This document shows, in pieces, positions 48,551-60,290 of a stretch of 64,000 bases of DNA (positions are counted from its first letter, which is position 1; the number at the start of each line of letters is the position of its first letter). This DNA is from Eucommia ulmoides (lineage: Eukaryota; Streptophyta; Magnoliopsida; Garryales; Eucommiaceae), in NCBI GenBank assembly GCA_016647705.1, contig CM028330.1, positions 46,652,397 to 46,716,396 on the forward strand, read 5' to 3'. The notes under the pieces are model-generated. The model made no database searches, was not told the DNA's origin, and saw only the letters and a list, made by a program, of their open reading frames with translations. Both the position numbers and the translations under genes were made by a program.

Positions 48551-49407
48551 CATAAAACATATATCATCTATTTGAACAATTATATCAATTTATTTTATTA
48601 TTCAACTTTAAAATGTTGCATCAACAGAAACAATTACAGTTACAATAATACTTCAAGATAAACAATATTTGTCGTGGATAGAGATCCATATTCGGGAAGA
48701 AGTACACTTAATCAATCAAATGATGTACATCTTGATAAGGCCACATATAATTGACCGTGACTAAAAACCGGTGTAGTCAAATCAACTCCAACAAATTTCA
48801 CTAATTGTCCTTGTGATTTATTTATCGTCATAACATACGCCAAACGAATTGGAAACTGACGCCTTGTCATTTGAAAAGGAAATTCAGAAGACGATAGCAT
48901 CAAGGATATTCTCGGAAAGAACGCCAAATTTCTTGCTTTATCCCCTGTCAATATTTGAGCTTCTATTACACGTAAAGAACACCTGACAACCATTAATCGT
49001 GTGCCATTACAAAGTCCATCACTTGGTGCGATATTTCTCAACAACATAACTGGACATCCAATTTTCAAATCTAATTTGAACGGAGGTAATCCTGGAGGAT
49101 CTAAGGAATTCAAGTACTCGTTAGGATAACGATTTGTAATTTGACGATCGGCTACATTATCTTCAGACATTTTATCTGCGGCCAGATATGTGATCATTTC
49201 TCCAGGAAAAATATTTAAAGTAGCTGAATTAATAGCACTAACATCGTCATTTCTTGCAGAAAGAATAGAACGTTCAGTTAGAAATGTAGGGGTAACAACA
49301 CTGGGTGTGCCTAGATGTGGATAAACTGAAGATATTAGTTCAACCACATTACGACACTTGTGTATGGTTGACGGCAACTGTACGATTTCATGCGGATCAC
49401 TGCCAAC

Positions 49408-49506
49408 CTATTTAAAGAAAAAATAAATGTAAATGAATAATTTAGTATCAAAGCATATATAAGTAATCTATTACAAAATGCTAAAATATATTTAATGAAA
49501 TATTAC
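49408..49506 (-). other. Intron in the helicase part of RepHel
   Basis: Donor CAG|GTAATA at 49506 and acceptor AAATAG|GTTGG ending at 49408; 99 bases, AT-rich. Both sides are in phase and match the helicase family across the junction. Confidence 0.75.
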
Positions 49507-52500
49507 CTGAAGTAAATATCTCGAAAACTCTGCATTTTCAATGTTCCTACTATTTAGGTGCATGTTTAAATTCAAAGTTAAGACATGTATATCATTCCAA
49601 AGGTACGAACGTCTCAACGATGCTGCCACAATTTGTTGACGGACACCTTTAGGTATAACAGGTAGAATTTGCCGAAAGTCTCCTTTAAGAACGATCGTGA
49701 TACCCCCGAATGGATTTAGATTACTGCAAATATCTCGTAGCGTGCGATCCACAGACTCAACGCAGTACTTATGTTGCATCGGAACTTCATCCCAAATGAT
49801 TAACTTTGTCTCTCTAAACAATTCGGCATGCAACGATTGTTTACTAAAATGACAAATTGAATTATCGAGAATATCTAAAGGGATGCGAAATGTGGAATGT
49901 CCAGTTCGACCTCCTTCAAGTAGTAGTGATGCAATACCGGATGATGCCACAGTAATAACAATATAACTGTTACTACGACATTTTGCTGCTATGGTATTAT
50001 ATAGAAACGTTTTTCCCGTACCAACACCACCATTCAAAAAAAACATTTTTCCTAAATTTTCGAACACTAATAAAGTGATTGATTCGTATGCAACACGTTG
50101 GTCTTCATTGAGAGGATCAATATTACACTGCACATTCCTTTGTTGTGCTTCACTTTGCATTTGACGATGTTCCCTTATCAATCTATTTCCAACTACCATA
50201 TTCCAATTCTGGACAGGTTGTAGAATCAAAGGAAAATCTACTAAGCTCTTGCCCGATTCTTGAAGTAATTGATTCAAAAGGTACAAACCATAGTCTTTAA
50301 TCTGTGCCTCGCTTGGGACAGGTATCGAAAATAATGTGCGAACTTTATGTGAGAGATCATCACATATATGCATCCAAAATTGATCCCACAATTCACACGG
50401 ATTTAAAGGGGAGCATTGTGTAAGAATGACGCAAAATAATCTTCTCAGTTGATATCCAGTACTCATAATAGACACCTCTTGAAGACATTGTATCCATTCA
50501 CTATCATCTTCCAATAGCCCTCTTGCTACACGTACGGCTTTGAACGTCGCATGTTCAACATTGTTTACAATGTGTAGACACCTAAACGATTGCGGCCCTT
50601 TGACTACAGTCAATAGTAGACGTAGATAAAATCGTTCACCCGAATTGGGAGGCGCAAAATACATTCTGCCGATGGCAAATCCCCTCTGTCGTGGCTTCCA
50701 AAAGTTTTCAGTTTTATTCCAAACAAAATCCTGGGGAAACTCTTGATAAGTATACACACGTGCAGAAGCATGTGCATCACAATATGAAAAAAATTCTGTT
50801 AGAGTCGACTTTTGTGACTGAGCTCGAGAAATGATAGATTCTATTGTTTCAGTAGGATTGAAGACAACCTGATGCATTCCAGGCAAATGGAGTGCCAATC
50901 GAACAACTGTTGGATTCTCATCGTGCAAAGGAAAACTTATCAATCGCCAGGCTGCCTCAGAGGGTCCAATATATCTTGCATCAAGATATTGCTTGATCTC
51001 ATCCATCATTCCCAAAATCAATGTCGTCATATCATCTCCTTTATAGATATACTTGTGGATATATTTGACGCACCTAATCCCAGCGCATACTTCAACATTA
51101 ATATGACAGTCAAACATCTTGGAAAGGTATGGATTGTATGGGATGACGTCTCTATTATCAATTTGTTGCCCCCTCACGGTATAAACTTTGCCATTATCAC
51201 GACGACGGTAAATAGGATATCCATCCAAATCCATCATTGCATACTCCGCAAAATCTCGTGGATACCTCTTAGTGCAACTGCCGTTCTCCATGCACGGGGC
51301 TTGACAATTTCGAGCACCACATGGTCCGTGAACCATGCATTTTTTTATTGTCTCAAAACGTTCTGGCTCTTCATTTGGATCTGCAAATTCAGCACAAACT
51401 ATTCTGTCTACTTGGTCGCACGTTCGAATTTTATCTTGATTATCAAGAAATATCAATAAGTGCATGTGCGGTAGACCTCTTTTTTGATACTCAATTGTAA
51501 AAATATGGGCAACTTTTTTTTCAAATACTCAAGTGCTTTCAATCTCTTTCATTAGAGCAATTCTTTTTAACTCGAAAACACGAGCAATTAAGTCTGGACG
51601 ATCAGTTGGTTGTTGATGAGGCAATAAAGCTTCATTGATTTCTGTCCAAGTTGGATTCGCAGTCATGGTAAGAAACACATCAGGGTGATGGTGGTACCGG
51701 GTTATGGCCATTGAATCTTGGAAGATTTCAAACATATGTCTTGGACTACCAATAAAATATGATGGCAAAATCATTCGTTGACCTATTTGATTAGGTTCCA
51801 TCCCATCTAATGCCACATTAGTAAGACTTTGATAGAGTTCACTACGAAGATTTAGTTGATGTTGCCTAAAGTAATTCAACCTATTTTGCTCGGTCGCAGC
51901 CCAAGCATCTACCAAGAACTCTTGAAATATTTTTCCTCCCCTTAAAATTGTCGAATACTCTGTCGGCCTTTCAAAAATACGGTAGCTATAAAATTGCATT
52001 TGAGTTAGTCGAGCGTTTGTGTGTCGACCGTGAATCACATCCCACTGTCTAAATTCAGGCTCCCATCCAAGCTCACCAAAAGGGAACAACAAAACGTAAT
52101 GCAATGGTAGATAAGCAGGATGGCATTCATTGATTTTCATTAGTTCATTTCCCCCCCTTAAATGTATAACAATATCTCTCATCACGCTAGTTTCGGTTCC
52201 ATCCCCCGGTAATATGACGGCCACGCCATCAGTTGTCGGCAAATTATATCACCGACGATCGATAGATGTTGTATAGTAAAGAAAAGTAGGCAACGTTTGT
52301 TGTTCCAAATCCAATTGATTTAAAATCGCAAACACTTGACGAAATTTATCTACGAATGCATTATGTTGCAACAATGTATCTTGAATAGTTTGCAAAATAT
52401 CTGTTCTCAAATGAGGATTTCTACGACTTCTCACACCAAAAGCGAAATCAGGATCGTAGATGTACAACTGAGAATAAATGGCATCTTGTCCTGGTTCTGG

Positions 52501-52930
52501 GATTAATACTCCTATCCGATGACGCAACTCTCCATGTATAGTAAATGTTGTTGGGCCTCTTCCGGAAAGTAGCCTTGTATCCAAGTTGGCACCGAGGCTT
52601 GTAAAAGCATTGCTTGCATTGTACTCTCTAGCATAACGTCGGAATGATTTTGATCTATCATCATTACCATTGTATAACGCTTTAATTTGCGGAGAAGGTG
52701 TGAGAAGTAATGGAAGCCTAATTTTCCCTTGTAAGCAACATGTACTGAAGAGAGGACGTCGTTCGGATGATCTTGCTAATCTCTCATCCATCCAGTGTAA
52801 CGCAGAACAATGAGGGCACATGACATTCATTCTACCAAGCGAGTGTCGATTTTCACGGTCGGCAGTTGGATTGTTCAACTCGTCAATATCTTGATTATCG
52901 TAAAACTCATCATTAGTAGTATTTGGCGGC

Positions 52931-53043
52931 CTACATTTGATAAATAACAAAATTATTATGTAGATTCTAACAACATATTTGTGAATGCCGTATTTAATTA
53001 GATGAATAAGATAAAAAAAAAAAAAAAAAAAAAAGAAACTCAC
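52931..53043 (-). other. Intron upstream of the Helitron_like_N domain
   Basis: Donor GATG|GTGAGT at 53043 and acceptor AAATGTAG|GCC ending at 52931, phase 2, containing a 22-base T-run on the sense strand. A naive ATG call at 53046 would start inside the donor and give a poly-Phe leader, so I prefer the splice model. Confidence 0.6.
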
Positions 53044-53358
53044 CATCTACTCCCAGAAGGTAGATTTGTTTTTTCAACTGCTATGGTCGAGCTTTCATTA
53101 AGGTTCGTGGAAACAAAAGCTTCTTGGTTACTGCACGCAGAAGGGCATGCATCGTCAATTATACCAAGAGAATGAGGAATCAAATTTGTAACCATCCCAT
53201 CGTCAACAGATGAATTTCCTGCATGTTCAGTATCTTGATTCTCGGCAAGGTGTTGATTTGTTGAAGCTGACCTATAGTTGGCAAATATTAAATTTTAGAC
53301 ATCAAACATTTTTAAACATTTAATACTTAATAACATGAATAATGGATTAGTATAATAC

Positions 53359-54446
53359 CTTATACCAGGCAATACAATTGGTTCCTCAACTTCAGGCGTT
53401 GAGCATTCATTCGGAGTTACGGTAACAAATGTTTCAGTAAGATTATGTGGAAAAGGCAAATTTGGTTCAATAATAGAATTCATTTGATTAGCCATGGACG
53501 ATGGAGTAGTGCGATCCCTAAGGAGGTCCACAATTCCAGGGGTATATGGACTCGTAATCACTGATGGCCCACATGATTGTACAATCATTCTCTGTTGTAG
53601 TAGAGGCTAAGATGATTCTTCAAGTAGTCTTCTATTCATTTCTAAATGTTGACTATTCTGAATATTTTGTTGACCGGATCTCTCTCGTTCTCTTCGTGCT
53701 CGTTGAGCTAGAATACGTTTCGATATGCCATTGTTGTTGGGTGCTATACATTTAGGAAGTGTAATTGTTTGCTCAACGTCCAACATTGAGCGACTGTTGG
53801 GTATTGTGGACATAAACATTTCAGTAAGATTTGGTGGGGACGTCAAATTGGCCTCAAAAGTAGAATCCATTTCGTTTTCCATTACTGGAGAAGAAACTTG
53901 ATCATTGAGAATTATAGGGGTATATCGACTTGTACTTGATGATGACACAGAAATTGTTGTAACCATTCTTCGCTTCGGCGTAGGCTCTGATGATTCTCCC
54001 AAAAATGGCTGACCTCCTTCCAGGCATTCACGATTATCTTTATTGAAGCGATCACACCGCTCCCGATCAACTCTTTCCCATTCTCTTCGTTCTCGTTGAG
54101 CTAGAGCCCGTTTCGATACATCGTTCTTGTTGGATGCTATATATTCAAAAGGTATAATTGTTTGCTCAACCCCCGTTGAGCGACTGTTAGGTGTTGTGGA
54201 CACAAACGACTGACCTCCTTCTATAGGGCCATCACATATCTCCCGATCAGCTCTCTCCCGTTCTCTTCGTTCTAGTTGAGCCACAGAACGTCTTGACACA
54301 TCGTTTGTGCTAGATGTTCTGGCAATGTTACCTGTGCGGGATCTTCCACCTTCTTGACATTCTAGAATCGGACGACTAAACCTCTCTCGTTCCCTTTGCA
54401 TTCGTTGGGATATAGTAGATTTTGATATGACGTTATCATTGAATAC
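53359..54446 (-). repeat. Fourfold repeat module in the RepHel N-terminal region
   Basis: Within exon 2 the peptide motif [IV]S[KR]xxxxQRxxRERER occurs four times: ISKSTISQRMQRERER (about 54423-54376), VSRRSVAQLERRERER (about 54303), VSKRALAQRERREWER (about 54108) and ISKRILAQRARRERER (about 53730). Between them lie repeated TxPNSRS, EQTI and NLTExF words. Nucleotide similarity between the modules is also visible (ctcgttgagctaga-like text on the plus strand). Low complexity, strongly charged, probably helical. Confidence 0.7.
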
Positions 54447-54977
54447 CTAGAGATAATATGAGGTTGAATCTTCAATTTTCTAGATCGAATAAATGAAAAA
54501 GAACAGTGGAGGACAGTGTGACAAAGTACGAACTAAAATTGGTACTAAATGAAACCATAAATAACATGTAATAAGTTACGGTATAAATAAGAATACGGAT
54601 AATTTAATATCACCACAAAGGCAAGAGTATAAATACAAAATCAGATTAGATAATAACTATACATTTGAAATCACAGCTAAATATGTTCTTATCATGTTTA
54701 TTTTCAGGTTAAGATTTTTTCAAAATTTAAGTATAAACCTAACATGGACACAAATAGTCATAATTATTTAATACGTTTAATAGATTAAATATGTGATTAT
54801 TGCTGAATGATAAAACAGTGATAATTAAAACTAAAAAATTATTAAAGTTACTAATTAGACACATACCACATTGCTACTGATGTTCCCCTTTTCACTTTTC
54901 GCAACATTTGAGGTAAAGCACACTTTTTATATCCCTCTACTATTTGAAGTAGAATTTTTATTTAACTTGTCATCCAT

Positions 54978-55397
54978 TGCCAAATTTTTTTCCTTGAAAA
55001 ATAAAAATAAAAATTCAATGCAAAATAAATGATAAACTAAAATTATATTATGAGCTTAAAAAATAAATTATAAGATTTACATATTAATTAACGATTAACA
55101 AAAGCAAGAGAACAATAAAGACAAAAACATATATAATATTAAATCCATCACATTAAGACAACTTTTGTTGAATATAACAAAGTAAAACAATCAATCACAT
55201 TACAAAATACAAAATGTATATCATGAATACAAAATACATTCAAAATATATTTTCAACAACCGAAGAGAAAAAACAGACTTGACGCGGTAGCCCTACAAAA
55301 GGAAAAGAAAGAGAAAAAAATATTAGACATAAAATATACAAAATGTATATCAAGAATACAAATTACATTAAAAATTATTTATACCTTAAAAAATAGT
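54978..55397. other. Spacer between RepHel and the gag-like frame
   Basis: AT-rich, with a duplicated phrase aaaatgtatatca-gaatacaaa-tacatt at about 55207 and 55335. No open frame. May hold the RepHel promoter; no convincing TATA box is seen. Confidence 0.4.
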
Positions 55398-56042
55398 TTA
55401 CGGCACAATTTCATTACTTTGGCTGCCAATTTGTAGCTGAACCTCGTATTCCTCCAGTGCCTTTAAGCCAATCTGGTCGTCCTCGATGCTCTCTAACAAA
55501 GTTCCTAATGCTCTTAGGTCTAGGAGTTCTTTCTTTAAGGCTCTATGAACTCTAACTCTAGGCCAAGATTTCGGTAGAGTACGCACTATTACATACACCA
55601 ACACTGCCCAGTTTGGTTGAAACCCCTTACGTTTTAGGTGGTAGTACAGGCGCTCTTTTCTAAGTACATGCATTCTAACACTGTCTTTTTCATTCATTTT
55701 CCCTCTTTCAAATTCTATCCATAATGGATGTACATCTCGTTCAGCCTCTTCTAAAAATTGTACAAATTCAAAGGCAGTAAGAGGCCGATGATTTTCAAAT
55801 ATATTCTTTGTCGCCACATCCCAATTTGATGGTAAACCATCAACAATTTGGTTCATTATGTCTCTCTCACTAATTTTATACCTATAATTCTGCAAAATTC
55901 TAGCACTTGCTATTTTATTCATTCCATATTCTCTAACGGGACAACTTTGTAAATAAAGTTTCTCGTAAAATAATTGTTTTTCCTTACGCAACTTTAATCT
56001 AATACTCGTTCTCAATACGATAGCGGGTCGTACCATATTGCC
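55398..56042 (-). CDS. Helitron cargo: gag-like protein with two similar halves
   Basis: A 223-codon frame (56069-55398) is open on the minus strand. The likely exon starts at 56042 after the splice-acceptor-like text ccttcaatctcag. I do not recognise a named family. The first half holds RDIMNQIVDGLPSNWDVA, then RPLTAFEFVQFLEEAERD. The second half holds LVYVIVRTLPKSWPRVRV, then LLDLRALGTLLESIEDDQ. Both look like the I-x-x-x-LP-x-x-W and leucine-rich helix part of UBN2/copia-type Gag, so the protein may be a tandem pair. It is basic at the N-terminus (RTSIRLKLRKEKQLFY). It is intact while all nearby retroelement frames are broken. Same strand as RepHel. Domain call is weak; function unknown. 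Confidence 0.4.
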   Translation of the reverse strand, partial: GNMVRPAIVLRTSIRLKLRKEKQLFYEKLYLQSCPVREYGMNKIASARILQNYRYKISERDIMNQIVDGLPSNWDVATKNIFENHRPLTAFEFVQFLEEAERDVHPLWIEFERGKMNEKDSVRMHVLRKERLYYHLKRKGFQPNWAVLVYVIVRTLPKSWPRVRVHRALKKELLDLRALGTLLESIEDDQIGLKALEEYEVQLQIGSQSNEIVP

Positions 56043-57100
56043 TGAGATTGAAGGACATAAATAACACATAAGGCAAACACTAAACTAAAATACTTAACAA
56101 ACGTTAAACAGAAAAAAATAGAATAAATTTCAGGAACCAAAACATAATATGTCTCGATAGTGTTCCCTATTTCTTTTTAAGCGTTTCTGTTCTAAGAAAA
56201 AACCTAAGCAAGCAGAACATGAACAGAAACACTAAATTGAAACATAAATTAAGAACACAATGAACACAGTTTACTAATTCTCTTCATAGAGTGTTTATGT
56301 TCTAAGAAGAAACTAAACTAAAACACTTAACAAATGCTAAACAGGAAAAAAAAAAAGAACAAATTTCAGGAACCAAAAAATAATATGTTTCGATAGTGTT
56401 CCCTATTTATTTTTAAGCGTTTTTGTTCTAACGCACTTTGCGAATTGAATGCGTTCTTACTTATAACACATCGAAAGGTTTTTTTTTCCACAAAACCTTG
56501 TTGCAACCAAACAGAACATGAACAGAAACAAAAAACAGGAACAAAAACAGAAACAGCAGGAACAGAAACAGAAACAGGAAACAGAAACAGAAAACAGAAA
56601 ACAGGAACAGGAACCGAAACAGTAGGAACACAGTTTTTTTTAAATCCTCACATATAATAATCACAGTTTTTGTTCGAAAAATAGAAACACTAAATTGAAA
56701 CATAAATTAAGAACACAATGAACACAATTTACTAATTCTCTTCATAGAGTGTTTATGTTCTAAGAAGAAACTAAACTAAAACACTTAACAAATGCTAAAC
56801 AGGAAAAACAAATAGAACAAATTTCAGGAACCACAAAATAATATGTTTCGATAGTGTTCCCTATTTCTTTTTAAGCGTTTCTGTTCCAAGAAAAACCAAA
56901 CGCTAAACAAAAACAACAAACAAAAACACTAAACAAAAATAGAAACACTAAATTGAAACATAAATGAACACAATGGATGACTGAACTGAAACTGAATGTG
57001 AACAAAGCAACGAACCTGGTGAGCTAAATCAAAATAACGTCAGTAGCTTTTGGTGTCTTGTCAATGTTCTAACGCATTTTGCGAATTAAATGCGTTCTTA
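56043..57100. repeat. Purine-rich diverged repeats, first block
   Basis: Two copies of a block starting near 56100 and 56335 (aacaggaaaaaa, aacaaatttcaggaacca, atatgt(t/c)tcgatagtgttccc), a third near 56800. Then arrays of acagaaacaggaa words at 56510-56630. Apparent open frames are reads of these repeats. Confidence 0.75.
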
Positions 57101-58800
57101 CCTATAACACATCGAAAGGTTTTTTTTTTTTTCAAAAAACCTTGTTGCAACCAAACAGAACATGAACAGAAACAAAAAAGAGGAACAAAAAGAGAAACAG
57201 CAGGAATAGAAACAGAAACAGGAAACAGAAACAGAAAACAGGAACAGGAACCGAAACAGCGAACGGAACAGAAACAGGAATTGGTCATTGTTTAGTGTTC
57301 AATCTTGTAATGGTCTGATTAAGGTGTAATTTGAAAGTAGCTTTTTGTCAGTTTTGGATATAGTTTTTAGGGTAAATTGCACTTTTGGTCATCTAATTTG
57401 CACGTTTTTATGTGGCAAAATCATACTTTGCACCCCTAATGTTTGGGTGCAGTCTTAGTTTACCCCCCCCTGATGTTATAGGCCCCATTTGGTTATTGTT
57501 TGTGTTCTCTAATTCTTGTTTACCCCCCCTGATGTTATAGCCCCCCCGATGTTATAGGCCCCACCATCACCACCCGCTGACCACCGTCATCCTGTTGGCC
57601 ACCACCACCCACCGACCACCATACATTTAAAGGAAAAAAAAAAAGAACAAATGCCGCAACCAAACAGGTTTCTTGTTTTTGTTCTTATAAATGAAAAGAA
57701 ACAAAAACAGGAACAAAAACAGAAACAGAAACAGGAAACAGAAACAAAAACAAAAACAATTCATAAATAGAAACAGAAACCGAAACCGAAACCAAATGCT
57801 ACCTTGCGAAGAGCGTTGAGATCAAATTGTTTATATTTAGGTGACGCATTTGGTTAGTGTTAACTATTTCTGCTCCCAGAAAACTTTGTTTCTGTTCTGA
57901 TTTATAAATTCTGCTCCCAGAAAACTTTGTTTTTGTTCTGTTTCTGTTCTGATTTATAAATTTTGTTTTACCTATAACACATCGAAAGGTTTTTTTTTTT
58001 CAAAAAATCTTGTTGCAACCAAACAGAACATGAACAGAAACAAAAAAGAAGAACAAAAATAGAAACAGTAGGAACAGAAACAGAAACAGGAAACAGAAAC
58101 AGAAAACAGGAACAGGAACCGAAACAGCGAACGGAACAGAAACAGGAATTGGTCATTGTTTGGTGTTCAATATTGTAATGGTCTGATTAAGGTGTAATTT
58201 GAAAGTAGCTTTTCGTCAGTTTTGGATATAGTTTTTTTGGGTAAATTGCACTTTTGGTAATCTAATTTGCACGTTTTTATGTAGCTAAATCATACTTTGC
58301 ACCCCTAATGTTTGGGTGTAGTCTTAGTTTACCCCCCTGATGTTATAGGCCCCATTTGGTTATTGTTTGTGTTCCCTGATTCTTGTTTACCCCCTGATGT
58401 TATAGGCCCCACCATCACCACCTGCTGACCACCGTCATCCCGTTGGCCACCACCACTCACCGACCACCATACATTTAAAGGAAAAAAAAAAGAACAAATG
58501 CCGTAACCAAACAGGTTTCTTGTTTTTGTTCTTATAAATGAAAAGAAACAAAAACAGGAACAAAAACAGAAACAGCAGGAACAGAAACAGAAACAATTCA
58601 TAAACAAAAACAGAAACCGAAACCAAATGCTACCTTGCGAGGAGCGTTGAGATCAAATTGTTTGTATTTAGGTGACACATTTGGTTAGTGTTAACTGTTT
58701 CTGCTCCCATAAAACTTTGTTTCTGTTCTGATTTATAAATTCTGCTCCCAGAAAACTTTGTTTCTGTTCTGTTTCTGTTCTGATTTATAAATTCTGTTTT
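57101..58800. repeat. Tandem duplication with a period near 870 bp
   Basis: The unit starting cctataacacatcgaaaggt at 57101 is repeated at 57971. A partial earlier copy of its start is at about 56460 and a partial later copy of its end at 58870-59160. Each unit contains an (acagaaacaggaa)n array, a gggtaaattgcacttttgg stretch, a CCCCCTGATGTTATAGGCCCC phrase, a caccaccac block and a mirror-like return of the purine array ending aaccaaatgctacc. Confidence 0.85.
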
Positions 58801-59562
58801 AGTGTTTTTGTTCCTAAACATGGTGAAAATCTGAGATATAAAATAAAACATTTTTTATTTTTTATTTTCCAATTTTCACTACCACCCGCTGACCACCGTC
58901 ATCCCGTTGGCCACCACCACCCACTGACCACCATACATTTAAAGGAAAAAAAAAAAAAAAAACAAATGCCGCAACCAAACAGGTTTCTTGTTTTTGTTCT
59001 TATAAATGAAAAGAAACAAAAACAGGAACAAAAATAGAAACAGCAGGAACAGAAACAAAAACAGGAAACAGAATCAGAAACAGAAACAAAAACAGAAACC
59101 AAATGCTACCTTGCGATGAGCGTTGAGATCAAATTGTTTGTATTTAGGTGACGCATTTAGTTAGTGTTAATTGTTTCTGCTCCCAGAAAACTTTGAATAG
59201 AGAGAAAAATTTTGTTTTAGTGTTTCTGTTCCTAAACATGGTAGAAATGAACAAAAATATGGGGAAGAAAAAAGCAAAACACTGGGAACAGTAAAGAACT
59301 GTTCCTAGATTTCCATTTCAAGTTTTCTGGGAACAAAACCATATAGGAAAGTGAAAAAATAGAATAAATTTTCATTTCAAGTTTTCAAGAATAAACGTTA
59401 AACATGAAAAAAAATAGAATAAATTTCAGGAAAAAAACCTAAGCAAATACTAAACACTAAACATAAACAACAAACAAAAACACTAAACCAAAACATGAAC
59501 AGAAACAAAAAACAGAAACAATTCATAAACAGAAACAGAAACCGAAACAAAAAACAGAAACA
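58801..59562. repeat. Partial third copy and scattered purine arrays
   Basis: Holds the caccaccacccactgaccacc block, the agaaacaaaaacaggaa array and the accaaatgctaccttgcga end of the previous unit, followed by loose acagaaac words. Confidence 0.7.
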
Positions 59563-60060
59563 TTTGGTTAGTGTTAACTGTTTCTGCTCCCAGAAAACGT
59601 TGAATAGAGAGAAAAAATGAAAATAAACCAAATTAGTTTCTATTCTGATTTATAAATTCTGTTTTAGTGTTTCTGTTTTAGTATTTCTGGGAACAAAACC
59701 ATTTCAAATCAGAAACCGAAACAAAAAACAGAAACATTAGTTAGTGTTAACTGTTTCTGCTCCCAGAAAACTTTGAATAGAGAGAAAAAATGAAAATAAA
59801 CCAAATTAGTTTCTGTTCTGATTTATAAATTCTGTTTTAGTGTTTCTGTTTTAGTGTTTCTGGGAACAAAACCATTTCAAAACAGAAACCGAAACAAAAA
59901 ACAAAAACATTTGGTTAGTGTTAACTGTTTCTGCTCCCAGAAAACTTTGAATAGAGAGAAAAAACGAAAATAAACCAAATTAGTTTATGTTCTGATTTAT
60001 AAATTCTGTTTTAGTGTTTTAGTGTTTCTGTTTTAGTGTTTCTGGGAACAAAACCATTTC
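59563..60060. repeat. 172-bp tandem repeat, three units
   Basis: Units begin at about 59563, 59735 and 59907 with catt(tgg)ttagtgttaactg. They contain tttctgctcccagaaaac, gaatagagagaaaaa and end in gggaacaaaaccatttcaa. Unit identity is high by eye. Confidence 0.88.
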
Positions 60061-60109
60061 AAGTTTTCAAGAACAAACGTTAAACAGAACATAAACAATG
60101 AACACAAAC

Positions 60110-60290
60110 CTTATTCCAAATCCCTCGAGCTCTTTCTCTATCAAGCGTTTGTGAGTTATAGGCTTTATTGCATCTAGGACAATCAGAATACAATTGCACG
60201 TCCTCGTTGTACTGATAACCTGTATTGCAAAAGGAGCAATTCAAAACTAATCTATACAATGAAGAACGATTGAGAATTTCAATTGAAAAA
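60110..60290 (-). CDS. Zinc-ribbon exon in Helitron cargo (partial)
   Basis: The minus-strand frame is open from about 60290 to the donor AATAAG|GTTTGTG at 60110. It contains [13 protein letters not shown] and, 15 residues after the second Cys, [13 protein letters not shown], then [12 protein letters not shown]. The CX2C-x15-CX2C spacing and the CxFCxxxYQY wording resemble the zinc ribbon of plant J-proteins with DUF3444-type tails. An alternative acceptor (TACAG|GTT at 60219) would remove the first Cys pair and put the exon in phase with an ATG exon at 60877-60913. No full protein can be assembled; likely a captured gene piece. Confidence 0.4.

Larger units (their letters stand above)
48640..54977 (-). 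pseudogene. RepHel: HUH endonuclease and PIF1-type helicase of the Helitron
   Basis: Rolling-circle initiator fused to a superfamily 1 helicase. Exon model by consensus splice sites and continuous frame: 54977-54867, 54446-53359, 53271-53044, 52930-49507, 49407-48640. The long exon holds the Helitron_like_N domain, the HUH motif PHMHLLIFL at about 51455-51470, the paired tyrosines in [10 protein letters not shown] (51063 and 51051), Walker A GGVGTGKT at about 50009-50032, Walker B IIWDE near 49785-49800 and GDFRQILPV. The last exon has INKSQGQ and [11 protein letters not shown]. Five in-frame stops (54927, 53607, 52249, 51529, 48712; low coordinates) are the only breaks I find; no frameshift is needed. 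Exons 1-3 are less certain than 4-5. Confidence 0.85.

Noticed and set aside
50872..51459. 195-codon plus-strand frame
   Set aside because: Lies antisense to the HUH-containing exon of RepHel, which has clear catalytic motifs. No similarity or codon sense on this strand.
51529..52251. Programmed readthrough or recoding of RepHel stop codons
   Set aside because: Five stops of different types at unrelated places fit simple decay; no conserved recoding context is visible.
52249..53046. RepHel N-terminus starting at ATG 53046 with a poly-Phe leader
   Set aside because: That ATG overlaps a strong donor (GATG|GTGAGT), and the leader is a T-run. Splicing to an upstream exon keeps phase and gives a normal sequence.
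56445..59631. Many 60-90-codon frames rich in Phe, Cys, Ser or Thr, Glu, Asn
   Set aside because: All arise from acagaaacaggaa-type arrays and recur with the repeat units.
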